Below, in pieces: positions 52,280 to 60,138 of a stretch of DNA of 64,000 bases. Every line of letters starts with the position of its first letter. Within the stretch, counting starts at the first letter, position 1. This DNA comes from Bog-473 sp963745175 (GTDB lineage Bacteria > Actinomycetota > Acidimicrobiia > Acidimicrobiales > RAAP-2): the NCBI GenBank assembly GCA_963745175.1, contig CAVUWK010000008.1, positions 186,001-250,000 of the forward strand, written 5' to 3'. Position numbers and translations under genes: made by a program. The notes under the pieces were generated by a model. The model saw only the letters and a list, made by a program, of their open reading frames with translations. It was not told the DNA's origin and ran no database searches.

Positions 52280-52933
52280 CTACCCCCGCCCCACCGGGGA
52301 GGTCAGGGAGGCCTCGAACACGGCGGCCACGTCATGCGAGTACGCCACCGCAGCCTCGTTCCCGAGCTGGGTGACCGACATCAGGACCGACAGCATCAAG
52401 GCGATGATCCCGTTTCCGACGGCGACCGGGTCGATGTCGGGTCGGACCGTCCCGGCGGCCTGACCTGTCCGCAGGAGCTCGGTGCACGCCTTGCGTAGCT
52501 CGTTCAGCGCGGGGATCTCGAGCACGCGCACCGTGACGTCGGGCTCCAGGCCGGCCAGGAGGCGACGGGCCAGCGGGTGGCGCTGGACGGCGTCGACCAG
52601 CGTGAAAATCAGCGTGTCGTGCCAGCGCCGCACGTCGGGCACGTCGAGCACGGTGGCCAGGCCCTCCTGGATCACGCCGGCGGCGTCGTCGTCCACCGCC
52701 GCCAGGAACAGGGCCTCCTTATTGGGGAAGTACGCATAGGCGACCGTGCCGCCGACGGAGGCGTCCCGCGCGATGTCGACCACCGAGGTGGAGCGAAATC
52801 CATCCCGCCCGAACCGGGCGATCGCCGCCTGCAGGATGGCCCGCCGCGTCTGGGCCCCCTTGGTCTCGGACGTCTGGTCGGCTTCCGAACGCACCGGCGG
52901 CTCCAAAATAGAGGATTTGAGGTAATCTCTCAT
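52280..52933 (-). CDS. TetR/AcrR family regulator
   Basis: TetR-family repressor, 217 residues. N-terminal helices ETKGAQTRRAILQAAIARFG, HTH ARDASVGGTVAYAYFPNKEA, then the ligand domain (FLAAVDDDAAGVIQEGLATV, TLIFTLVDAVQRHPLARRLL). Lies upstream of the MFS exporter in the same direction (85 bases between) and divergent from the PF10118-type gene (44 bases between starts). It could control either. ATG 52933; the 44-base divergent interval is unusually AT-rich. Confidence 0.92.
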   Translation of the reverse strand: MRDYLKSSILEPPVRSEADQTSETKGAQTRRAILQAAIARFGRDGFRSTSVVDIARDASVGGTVAYAYFPNKEALFLAAVDDDAAGVIQEGLATVLDVPDVRRWHDTLIFTLVDAVQRHPLARRLLAGLEPDVTVRVLEIPALNELRKACTELLRTGQAAGTVRPDIDPVAVGNGIIALMLSVLMSVTQLGNEAAVAYSHDVAAVFEASLTSPVGRG

Positions 52934-52977
52934 TTAGTCTACCATCACGGCATCAGCCCAGCGGGAGGCGGAGAGAA

Positions 52978-53865
52978 ATGGTCCACGCAGCAACGGTCAA
53001 CCAGACCAGCAACCCTGAGCGGAAGGTCCCGACGCGGAGGATGTCCTTCGAGGAATCCATGCGTGACCTGGCCCGTCACTTCGCGGGCGACGGCGACCTG
53101 ATCTCCGGACACGTCATCGCGGCGCTGTCCTCGGTGTTCCCGGACGGAGAGGACTACTTCGTCCGATCGGTCCGTCACTACCGAGACCAGATCACCGACC
53201 CAGCGCTGAAGCGTCAGGTGGCGGGCTTCATCGGACAGGAAGCGGTGCACGGGCGCGAACACCGGGTCTTCAACGACCGGCTGGCCGAACTCGGGTATCC
53301 GACGAAGCAGTACGAGAAGTTCACCCGGGCGGGGCTGCGCTTCCGCGAGCGGATCCTGCCCCCCATCTCCAACCTCGCCGCGACGGCCGCGCTCGAGCAC
53401 TTCACCGCGACCCTGGCCGAGCTGGTGCTCACCAACGAGGAGATCCGCGCTCTCATGGGTGCCGATGCCGTCCGTGACCTCTTCGTCTGGCACACGCTCG
53501 AGGAGTCTGAGCACAAGGCGGTCGCCTTCGACGTGTACAGGGCGGTCGGAGGCGGCGAGCGTCTCCGCGTGTGGACGATGAACTTCTTCCGTTTCGGATT
53601 CATCACCGGGATGGGATTCGCGGTCCTCCTGTCCTTGTTGGGCGACCGGGCCACCTACCGCAGGGGCAAACTGCGTCAGAGCTGGCGTCGCCTCAAGACC
53701 TCCCCGATCGTGGACCCGGCTATCTGGAAGCAGCTGAAGGACTACAACCGACCGGACTTCCACCCTGACGACAGCGACACCACCGAATTGGTGGAAACCT
53801 GGAGGGAGAAGCTCTTCGGGGAGCAGGGCACTCTGAACGACAAGTTGATCGGAGCGGCAGCCTGA
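52978..53865 (+). CDS. PF10118-type metal-dependent hydrolase (ferritin-like)
   Basis: Predicted metal-dependent hydrolase family (PF10118), 295 residues, helical. Metal-ligand-like motifs: FIGQEAVHGREHRVFNDRLA (E..H..E/H), AALEHFTATLAELVLTNEEI and VWHTLEESEHKAVAFDVYRA (H...E..EH). A hydrophobic helix follows (FITGMGFAVLLSLLG). Function unproven; such genes often travel with Baeyer-Villiger monooxygenases and SDRs in mycobacterial lipid or steroid islands, as here. Its stop and the next start share bases (TGATG), so the two are coupled. Confidence 0.87.
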   Translation: MVHAATVNQTSNPERKVPTRRMSFEESMRDLARHFAGDGDLISGHVIAALSSVFPDGEDYFVRSVRHYRDQITDPALKRQVAGFIGQEAVHGREHRVFNDRLAELGYPTKQYEKFTRAGLRFRERILPPISNLAATAALEHFTATLAELVLTNEEIRALMGADAVRDLFVWHTLEESEHKAVAFDVYRAVGGGERLRVWTMNFFRFGFITGMGFAVLLSLLGDRATYRRGKLRQSWRRLKTSPIVDPAIWKQLKDYNRPDFHPDDSDTTELVETWREKLFGEQGTLNDKLIGAAA

Positions 53866-55377
53866 TGGCGTCCACCACAGCACCCGGTACGACCCACCTC
53901 GATGTCCTGATCGTGGGCGCCGGCCTGTCCGGCATTGGCGCCGGCCACTACCTCCAGACCGAGTGCCCTTGGGCCGACTACGCCATCTTCGAGGCCCGCG
54001 ACAGCATCGGCGGAACCTGGGACCTCTTCCGGTATCCCGGAATTCGTTCCGACTCGGATATGCACACGTTGGGCTACTCCTTCCGACCCTGGGACGGGGA
54101 GAAGTCGATTGCCGACGGTGATTCCATATTGCAGTACATCAAGGACACGGCGAAGGAGTCAGGCGTCGACGCCCACATCCGCTTCAACCACCGGATCACC
54201 GCGGCGGAATGGTCGACACCCGAATCGCTCTGGCACGTCACGGCGGAACGGACGGATACCGGCGAAACCATCCGGTTCACAGCAGGCTTCCTCTTCTCGT
54301 GCAGCGGGTACTACCGCTACGACCACGGGTACCTGCCTGACTTCGCCGGGATGGACGACTTCCCCGGCACAATCGTGCACCCGCAAGCCTGGCCCGAGGG
54401 GCTCGACGTCACCGGAAAGAACATCGTCGTCATCGGCAGTGGGGCGACCGCCGTCACGCTCGTCCCCGCGTTGGCACGATCGGCCGCCCATGTGACCATG
54501 CTCCAGCGGTCGCCGACCTACATCGCCTCGCTGCCCGAGAAGAGCCCCGTCGTCGCCCTGTTGCGCAGATTGCTGCCACCGAAACAGGCAGGAACAGCCG
54601 CGAAGTGGTTCCACGCCATTCTGACTCAGGCCTTCTACCAGGTGAGTCGGAGGTATCCGAAGCTCGTCCGGCGCATGCTGACGAAGGGCCTGGAGCGCCA
54701 GCTGCCATCGGGTTACGACATCGCCACCCACTTCACGCCCCGTTACAACCCGTGGGACCAGCGCTTCTGCGCCGTGCCCAACGGCGACCTCTTCAGGACC
54801 ATCTCCGCCGGGACGGCATCCGTCGTGACCGACCAGATCGAGCGCTTCACCGAGGCCGGGCTCCTCCTCACCTCCGGGCGCGAGCTCGAGGCAGACATCA
54901 TCGTCACCGCCACCGGTCTCGAGCTGCTCTTCCTCGGCGGCATCGAACTCACGGTGGACGGCGAAGCCGTCGATCCCGCCACGAGGCTCACCTACAAGGG
55001 GATGATGATCGAAGGAGTGCCCAACTTGGCGTTGGCGATCGGCTACACGAACGCATCGTGGACACTGAAATGCGACCTGACTTGTGACTACGTGTGCCAG
55101 CCTGTTGAACCACATGCACGACCGGGGACTGACGATGTGTGTGCCCCGGAACCGGAATGCGTCCGCCGCGTCAGGTCCGATCCTGGGGCTGACATCGGGA
55201 TACATCCAGCGCTCGGCCCATCTCCTCCCCAAGCAAGGGACGGAGTACCCCTGGCAGGTCCACCAGAGCTACCTGCGCGACTACCGCGCCCTCAAGATGA
55301 GTGACATCGAGGACGCCATCATGGAGTTCTCGGGTTCGGGAGTGACGCCGAAGGCCCTCGAGACCGTCGGGTCCTGA
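53865..55377 (+). pseudogene. Flavin monooxygenase (Baeyer-Villiger type), frameshifted
   Basis: FAD- and NADPH-binding monooxygenase, about 503 residues. FAD motif VLIVGAGLSGIGAGHYLQ; the Baeyer-Villiger fingerprint FPGTIVHPQAWP (FxGxxxHxxxWP) near residue 165; NADPH motif NIVVIGSGATAVTLVPALAR; and the ATGLELLFLGGIELTVDGE segment. The main frame fails after LTCDYVCQ at about 55095. Sequence resumes in another frame as LLNHMHDRGLTMCVPRNRNA to the stop at 55377. One extra C in CAGCCTGTTG explains it. Would insert oxygen into ketones or oxidise amines/sulfides; ketone oxidation fits the neighbouring SDR and PF10118 genes. Confidence 0.88.
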
Positions 55378-55397
55378 GGCGGGAGACGGGAGCACCG

Positions 55398-56258
55398 ATG
55401 AAGGACTTCAGAGGCCGCGTGGCAGCCATCACCGGAGCAGGTTCGGGCATCGGGCGGGCGCTCGCCAACACGCTCGCCCGGCGGGGTGCGCACCTGGCGC
55501 TTGTCGACATTGATGACGCTGGTCTCGCCGAGACCGTGGCGCAGTGCGAGGGTCTCGCCGTCAAGATCACGTCCCAGCACCTCGATGTCGCGGACCGGCA
55601 TGCCGTGTACAGCTGGGCCGACCGCGTCGTCGACGATCATGGGAAGGTCAACCTGATCTTCAACAATGCCGGCGTGGCGCTCGGCGCAACCGTGGAATCC
55701 ATGTCCTACGAGGACTTCGAGTGGCTCATGAACATCAACTTCTGGGGTGTCGTCTACGGGTCGAAAGCCTTCCTCCCGCATCTGAAGCAGTCCGGTGAAG
55801 GTCACATCGTGAACCTCTCGAGTGTCTTCGGATTGATCAGCGTGCCTTCGCAGTCCGCGTATAACTCGGCCAAGTTCGCCGTCCGCGGATTTACCGACTC
55901 GTTGCGTATGGAACTCGAGATCGAAGGCGCGATGGTCTCGGCGACGACCATCCACCCGGGCGGCATCAAGACCAACATCGCCAAGAACGCGCGAATGGAT
56001 GCAAGCGTGCGCGACGTTGCGGGGGACCCCGATAAGGCGATCAGGGACTTCGAGCGGGCCTTCATCACCAGCCCCGAGAAGGCGGCGGAACAGATTCTCA
56101 CCGCCGTCCGCCGTGACCGGCGGCGCGCGATGATCGGGCCGGACGCCAAGGCGATCGATCTGGTCTCACGGTTGCCCGCCGCGCTGTACCAGACCGTCCT
56201 GACCCGCGGCGCCGCGTCCCTACGGCGTGACTCCGCCCGGGCGCACCGCTCCGTCTGA
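55398..56258 (+). CDS. Short-chain dehydrogenase/reductase
   Basis: Intact SDR of 286 residues. Cofactor motif VAAITGAGSGIGRALANTLA, NNAG in LIFNNAGVALGATVES, catalytic Ser in HIVNLSSVFGLISVPS, Tyr-Lys in QSAYNSAKFAVRGFTDSLRM. Length and the C-terminal amphipathic tail (LVSRLPAALYQTVLTRGA) resemble membrane-associated SDRs of actinobacterial lipid metabolism. ATG 55398 with GGGAG before it. Its last 39 nt overlap the 3' end of the convergent TetR gene. Likely interconverts the alcohol and ketone used by the adjacent monooxygenase. Confidence 0.94.
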   Translation: MKDFRGRVAAITGAGSGIGRALANTLARRGAHLALVDIDDAGLAETVAQCEGLAVKITSQHLDVADRHAVYSWADRVVDDHGKVNLIFNNAGVALGATVESMSYEDFEWLMNINFWGVVYGSKAFLPHLKQSGEGHIVNLSSVFGLISVPSQSAYNSAKFAVRGFTDSLRMELEIEGAMVSATTIHPGGIKTNIAKNARMDASVRDVAGDPDKAIRDFERAFITSPEKAAEQILTAVRRDRRRAMIGPDAKAIDLVSRLPAALYQTVLTRGAASLRRDSARAHRSV

Positions 56259-56855
56259 CGAGGGGCGCCCGCCGAAGCCGTTCAGCGCGGTGCCGATGGC
56301 CAGCCGCCAGCGCCGCTCTACGGACTCCGTCGACGTTCCGAGGCGACCTGCCGCCTCGGCGAACGCCATGCCCTGGATGAGGGCGACCAGCACGTCCGCG
56401 ACGTCGGTCTCATCACCGCGGAGTCGGCCCGCCTCGACACAGCGACGCACCCGGCCCACGATCAAGACACGGACCGAACTCGTCGCGGCCAGCTCGTCCG
56501 GTCCCGGTGCGAAGTCCGTGAACGGTCGCGAGAACATGACCTCGGCCAGCTCGCGGTTGGCCCGGATGAACCGGCGGTACGCCGCGGCGAGGGTCCACAG
56601 GTCGGCCACCGGGTCGGGTGACTCGGCCAACGTCGTGAGCTCGTTGGAGAGCTGGCGGAAGCCCTCGAAGTAGAGCTCGCGCACGACGCCCGACTTGTCC
56701 CCGAACAGCTCGTAGAGCGCAGGGACCGACGTGTCCGCCCGTGCGGCCAACGACCTCGCCGTGAGGCCCGCCGCGCCCTCTTCCGCGAGGAGGTCGACGG
56801 CGACCGTCAGGACCCGGTTCCGCAGCTCTGGGGTTCTTTGCTTCGTCCGAGGCAT
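56220..56855 (-). CDS. TetR/AcrR family regulator
   Basis: TetR-family repressor, 211 residues from ATG 56855 (MPRTKQRTPELRNRVLTVAV). The frame is open to 56900, but that start would place codons beside the operator palindrome. HTH AARADTSVPALYELFGDKSG; ligand domain LYFEGFRQLSNELTTLAESP, AYRRFIRANRELAEVMFSRP. Divergent from the crotonase gene at 56961, with a perfect 32-bp palindrome at 56901-56932 in between, so it probably represses both itself and that gene, and perhaps the monooxygenase operon too. Confidence 0.93.
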   Translation of the reverse strand: MPRTKQRTPELRNRVLTVAVDLLAEEGAAGLTARSLAARADTSVPALYELFGDKSGVVRELYFEGFRQLSNELTTLAESPDPVADLWTLAAAYRRFIRANRELAEVMFSRPFTDFAPGPDELAATSSVRVLIVGRVRRCVEAGRLRGDETDVADVLVALIQGMAFAEAAGRLGTSTESVERRWRLAIGTALNGFGGRPSSDGAVRPGGVTP

Positions 56856-56900
56856 CAAGAGGACCAGGTGGTGGAGGGTATTTGACGCCAACAGAACCAA

Positions 56901-56932
56901 GTTGAAACAATGTTTCGAAACATTGTTTCAAC
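56901..56932. promoter_or_regulatory. Perfect 32-bp palindromic operator
   Basis: Sequence reads GTTGAAACAATGTTTC from the left and its exact reverse complement from the centre. Each half contains a 13-bp odd palindrome (GAAACAATGTTTC and GAAACATTGTTTC), so the site offers two adjacent dimer targets. It lies between the divergent TetR (56855) and crotonase (56961) starts. Binding by that TetR is strongly suggested but not shown. Confidence 0.85.
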
Positions 56933-56960
56933 ATACATCCCACGGCCCCTTGGAGCAGTG

Positions 56961-57641
56961 ATGACCGACATCGTGACCTACACCCGCACCGACCTGGTCA
57001 GCACCATCGCAATGGACGACGGCAAGGTCAATGTCTTCTCCATCCCGGTGCTGCGTTCGTTGCACCTGGCATTCGACCAGGGTGAAAGCGACCAGACGGT
57101 CATCCTCCTGAAAGGACGGCCGGGGTGCTTCACGGCGGGGTTCGACCTGAAGACGCTCAGCGGCTCACGCCAGGACGCCGTCACCCTCCTCAGGCTCGGA
57201 GCGACGTTGGCCGAACGCATCCTTGCGTTCCCGGCGCCGGTCGTCGTCGGCTGCACGGGCCACGCCTTTCCTGCCGGCGCCTTCCTCCTCATGGCAGCTG
57301 ACGCCAGGGTCGGCGCCGACGGCCCGTTCAAGCTGGGGCTGAACGAAGTCCGCATCGGGCTCACGCTGCCCTGGTTCGCCACGGTGCTCGCCCGTCACCG
57401 TCTCAGCCCGGCCCACTTCGATCATGCCGCCGTGACGGGGGAGATGTTCGCCCCGATCGCAGCCCGGGAAGCCGGCTTGCTCGACAGGGTGGTCCCGCCC
57501 CATGAGCTCGACGCCGTCGCGCTCGACGTTGCCCAGGACTTGGGCTCGGTTGACCGGACGGCCCACGCCGCCACCAAGCTTAGGGTCCGCCGCCCGGTCC
57601 TCTCTGAGTTGCACGCGTCGATTGAGGAGGAGCTGGTCTGA
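56961..57641 (+). CDS. Crotonase / enoyl-CoA hydratase family protein
   Basis: Crotonase-fold protein, 226 residues, somewhat short for the family. Oxyanion segment GRPGCFTAGFDLKTLSGS, second hole segment GHAFPAGAFLLMAADARVG and catalytic-region KLGLNEVRIGLTLPWFATVL. The usual CAGG-type sequence is replaced by PAGA, so activity may differ from hydratase. ATG 56961 has GGAG 6 nt upstream; an upstream in-frame start lies within the operator and is rejected. Under the palindromic operator, likely regulated by the TetR beside it. Confidence 0.9.
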   Translation: MTDIVTYTRTDLVSTIAMDDGKVNVFSIPVLRSLHLAFDQGESDQTVILLKGRPGCFTAGFDLKTLSGSRQDAVTLLRLGATLAERILAFPAPVVVGCTGHAFPAGAFLLMAADARVGADGPFKLGLNEVRIGLTLPWFATVLARHRLSPAHFDHAAVTGEMFAPIAAREAGLLDRVVPPHELDAVALDVAQDLGSVDRTAHAATKLRVRRPVLSELHASIEEELV

Positions 57642-57703
57642 TCGCTTCCGAAATCTCGCGAGGGGAACTGGACACCCAGCCCCGTTCGACCCATGATCAA
57701 GGT

Positions 57704-58234
57704 GTGGAATCTCCGTCGTTGCTGGAAACGATCATTGGTTTTCCCGGGGCGGTGCTCCGTCTTCCGTCTTCCGCACTGGCGACCCTCGATGCCATCAACG
57801 ACGTCGCCGAACGGATGGACCGTCTCATGACGCTGCTGGAGCGGCTCGAGGGCGGCGTGAACAAGGCCGGTACCGGCATGGACTTCGCAGCCCTGGGCAT
57901 CTCGGGCGCCGTCTCCGGACTTGAGCAAGCCGTGGGGATACTGGACGCGTCGCTCCCTTCTCTATCTGAATCCGCATCGGCCCTCCGCGGCCTCACCGAA
58001 CGACTCGGTGGGGTGGCAATCGAGTTGGCCAACGAGCTGCCCAAGGCCACCCGCTCTCTGCAAGAGGTGTCGCCGGAGCTGGCCAGTGTCGTCGGGATCC
58101 TCGACGACCGGTTCGCCCACCTCGACACGGTGGTGACCGAGTTGGCGGGGCTCATGGAGGCCGTGGTCGGCACCATTCCCGGCATGCGGCGCGTCCTCCG
58201 TTCGACGCCGTCGATTCCCTACGAGCCAGACTGA
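57704..58234 (+). CDS. Hypothetical helical protein
   Basis: I do not recognise a family. The 176 residues are almost wholly amphipathic helix with heptad-like hydrophobics (VAERMDRLMTLLERLEGGV, SGLEQAVGILDASLPSLSES, ITELANELPKATRSL-type stretches), a pattern seen in membrane- or granule-associated proteins. Starts GTG 57704, with no strong ribosome site. Codon use matches its neighbours. The next gene follows 14 bases later. Confidence 0.72.
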   Translation: MESPSLLETIIGFPGAVLRLPSSALATLDAINDVAERMDRLMTLLERLEGGVNKAGTGMDFAALGISGAVSGLEQAVGILDASLPSLSESASALRGLTERLGGVAIELANELPKATRSLQEVSPELASVVGILDDRFAHLDTVVTELAGLMEAVVGTIPGMRRVLRSTPSIPYEPD

Positions 58235-58248
58235 ACCAAGGAGGCGCC

Positions 58249-59001
58249 GTGGGTGTAACGGATCAAGGGCCCGCGCTCGCGGCCGTGCAGGCGACATCTG
58301 TCCCCATCCACGACATCGGTACGGCCATCTATCTGAGCCCCGATGTCGTCAACTGGGCCGCTGAGTGGGGATGGGACAATCCCTTCGCTTTCTACTTCGC
58401 CGGAAGGGGAGGCATGCTCGGCGATGTGGGGCACGACGTTGTGACGTCGGCGTTCGGGTGGTTCGCCCCCGGCGCAGTGCAGGCCATGTACTCCGAGGGG
58501 ATCGGCGTTGCTGGCGCGACCGACGCGGCGGCCCGGATGGCCGAGGCGCACGGGAGATGGGGGGAGAAGCACTACGGCAGCGTCGAGGGAATCAGCGAGA
58601 TCGTCGACGTCACCGAGGAACTCGTAGACGGGCTCGAAGGCTCCGCGATCCCGCTCTTCGTCGGGTGGCGCGATGCGGACCGTTCCGAGTCGGCCGCAGG
58701 GCGGGCGGCCCAACTGATGCAGATCCTCCGCGAGTGGCGGGGCGGGATCCATCTGGTCGCCACCACCGCCGTGGGGCTGTCCCCCCTCGAGGCCATCCTC
58801 ACCAACGAGGGCCCGGGTCAGGCCAAGTTCTTCGGATGGTCCGAGCCATTTCCCGACTTCGCCGCCATCAAAGCGAGGCACGACGAGGCAGAAGAGATCA
58901 CAGACCGGCTCTGTGCCTCGGCGCTTGCGGATTCGCTCGAAACTGCGAAGTACGGGCGCTTCGAAGCCGGGGTGACTGCCCTGCGCGCCGCCACCCCATA
59001 G
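58249..59001 (+). CDS. SCO6745-like uncharacterised protein
   Basis: Protein of 250 residues resembling the SCO6745 family of actinobacteria. Recognisable blocks: FYFAGRGGMLGDVGHDVVTS, FGWFAPGAVQAMYSE and SAAGRAAQLMQILREWRGGI followed by HLVATTAVGLSPLEAIL. Function unknown; family members are helical and often near oxidoreductases. GTG start 58249 follows AAGGAGG at ideal spacing. Two tRNA genes follow downstream. Confidence 0.7.
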   Translation: MGVTDQGPALAAVQATSVPIHDIGTAIYLSPDVVNWAAEWGWDNPFAFYFAGRGGMLGDVGHDVVTSAFGWFAPGAVQAMYSEGIGVAGATDAAARMAEAHGRWGEKHYGSVEGISEIVDVTEELVDGLEGSAIPLFVGWRDADRSESAAGRAAQLMQILREWRGGIHLVATTAVGLSPLEAILTNEGPGQAKFFGWSEPFPDFAAIKARHDEAEEITDRLCASALADSLETAKYGRFEAGVTALRAATP

Positions 59002-59104
59002 GACCTCAGCAGCCTCTTTGCCGGGGTGGGGCCGAACCGGGGACAGGCTAGAGTGAGGGGCTGCTCAGCGACTGGCCAGACCGGCCGAGGAGCACTTTTG
59101 CCAC

Positions 59105-59179
59105 GGACCTGTGGTGCAGCTCGGAGTGCACGCCGCCCTGTCAAGGCGGAGGTCGCGGGTTCAAATCCCGTCAGGTCCG
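59105..59179 (+). tRNA. tRNA-Asp (anticodon GTC)
   Basis: Acceptor GGACCTG/CAGGTCC, anticodon stem CCGCC/GGCGG with loop CTGTCAA (anticodon GTC), T arm GCGGGTTCAAATCCCGT, discriminator G. About 75 nt; CCA not encoded. Confidence 0.94.
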
Positions 59180-59223
59180 CTGCCGAATTCCAACCCCTCT
59201 GGGCGGTGGGAGCTCGGTTACCC

Positions 59224-59296
59224 GGTCGGGTAGCTCAGTTGGTAGAGCGCGCGCCTGAAAAGCGTGAGGTCACCGGATCGACGCCGGTCCCGACCA
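59224..59296 (+). tRNA. tRNA-Phe (anticodon GAA)
   Basis: Acceptor GGTCGGG/CCCGACC, D arm AGCTCAGTTGGTAGAGC, anticodon loop CTGAAAA (anticodon GAA), T stem ACCGG/CCGGT with loop ATCGACG. The loop starts with A where T54 is usual. Discriminator A; CCA not encoded. Lies 44 bases after tRNA-Asp. Confidence 0.93.
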
Positions 59297-59369
59297 CCGT
59301 GAAGCGCTGATGCTCATGAGTTGGCAGTCGATCGGCTGTCTGCGACGTGCGTTTTCCTGCGGTCCCACA

Positions 59370-60077
59370 TCAAGCAGCTGCGAGCGTCACCTCGTGATCG
59401 TCACTGAGTGGCGCAACTTGGTCGGCCGCTCGCCAGATGCGAATCGAAAGCACGACCATCGCCAACGCGAACGGTGCCATTTGCAGAGCGACCCTCGCGA
59501 TGCCGACGGACGCCGCCTGTTCGGCAAGCTCAAAGCCTAAAGCGAAGAGAACTGCGAGCCACCGTGGTACACGACCACTGCGCCAGAGGGCGACTCCCAT
59601 GATGATCGGTGCCACGTACTCGCTGAAGGCATAGACGTCCGTGAATGCCTGGCCTGGCCCTGAATTGAAGTTGGTAACCAGAATCCGTGCCGACACATCG
59701 TGCGGCACATGGGCTGTCGCAGCAGCTGCAAGATTGATGCCGCCAAGGACGTTTGTGACGACACCACAGAAGGCGCCGATCCCGCCGAGCAGGACCGCGA
59801 TAGTCGCAGCCGTCGATCCGCGCTTTCGGATCAACATGGCGATTGCACCATAGGAGATGACCAAGGCCCCGAGCGCCAGCTCCGTAAGCGAGCCCGAGAT
59901 GTAGAGCTGCGTATGGTGCTTTGCTGCGATCGGCAACACTTTGAGCGCTACCGCCGTCGTCGTGACGATCTGGTCGGTGCCCTTTGGATCGATACCCTCG
60001 GCCCCGATGTAGAGCGCGGCGGTGAGGGGAAGAGCGAGTGCGAACATTCGTTGGCGGGTTCGTAAGGCGTTGTTCAT
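59370..60077 (-). CDS. Hypothetical multi-pass membrane protein
   Basis: Membrane protein of 235 residues with six hydrophobic segments: MFALALPLTAALYIGAEGI, LTELALGALVISYGAIAMLI, ATIAVLLGGIGAFCGVVTNV, YVAPIIMGVALW, WLAVLFALGFELAEQA and FALAMVVLSIRIW. I do not recognise a family with confidence. ATG 60077 has GGAGAAG upstream; the longer frame is rejected. Encoded 61 bases after the ABC permease in the same direction, so it may be a third part of that exporter or its immunity protein (inference). Confidence 0.8.
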   Translation of the reverse strand: MNNALRTRQRMFALALPLTAALYIGAEGIDPKGTDQIVTTTAVALKVLPIAAKHHTQLYISGSLTELALGALVISYGAIAMLIRKRGSTAATIAVLLGGIGAFCGVVTNVLGGINLAAAATAHVPHDVSARILVTNFNSGPGQAFTDVYAFSEYVAPIIMGVALWRSGRVPRWLAVLFALGFELAEQAASVGIARVALQMAPFALAMVVLSIRIWRAADQVAPLSDDHEVTLAAA

Positions 60078-60138
60078 TGGCTTCTCCGATCGATTGAGAT
60101 TCGTTGGACCGGGTGCCGGTCGATCCGTGAGGTTGTGG

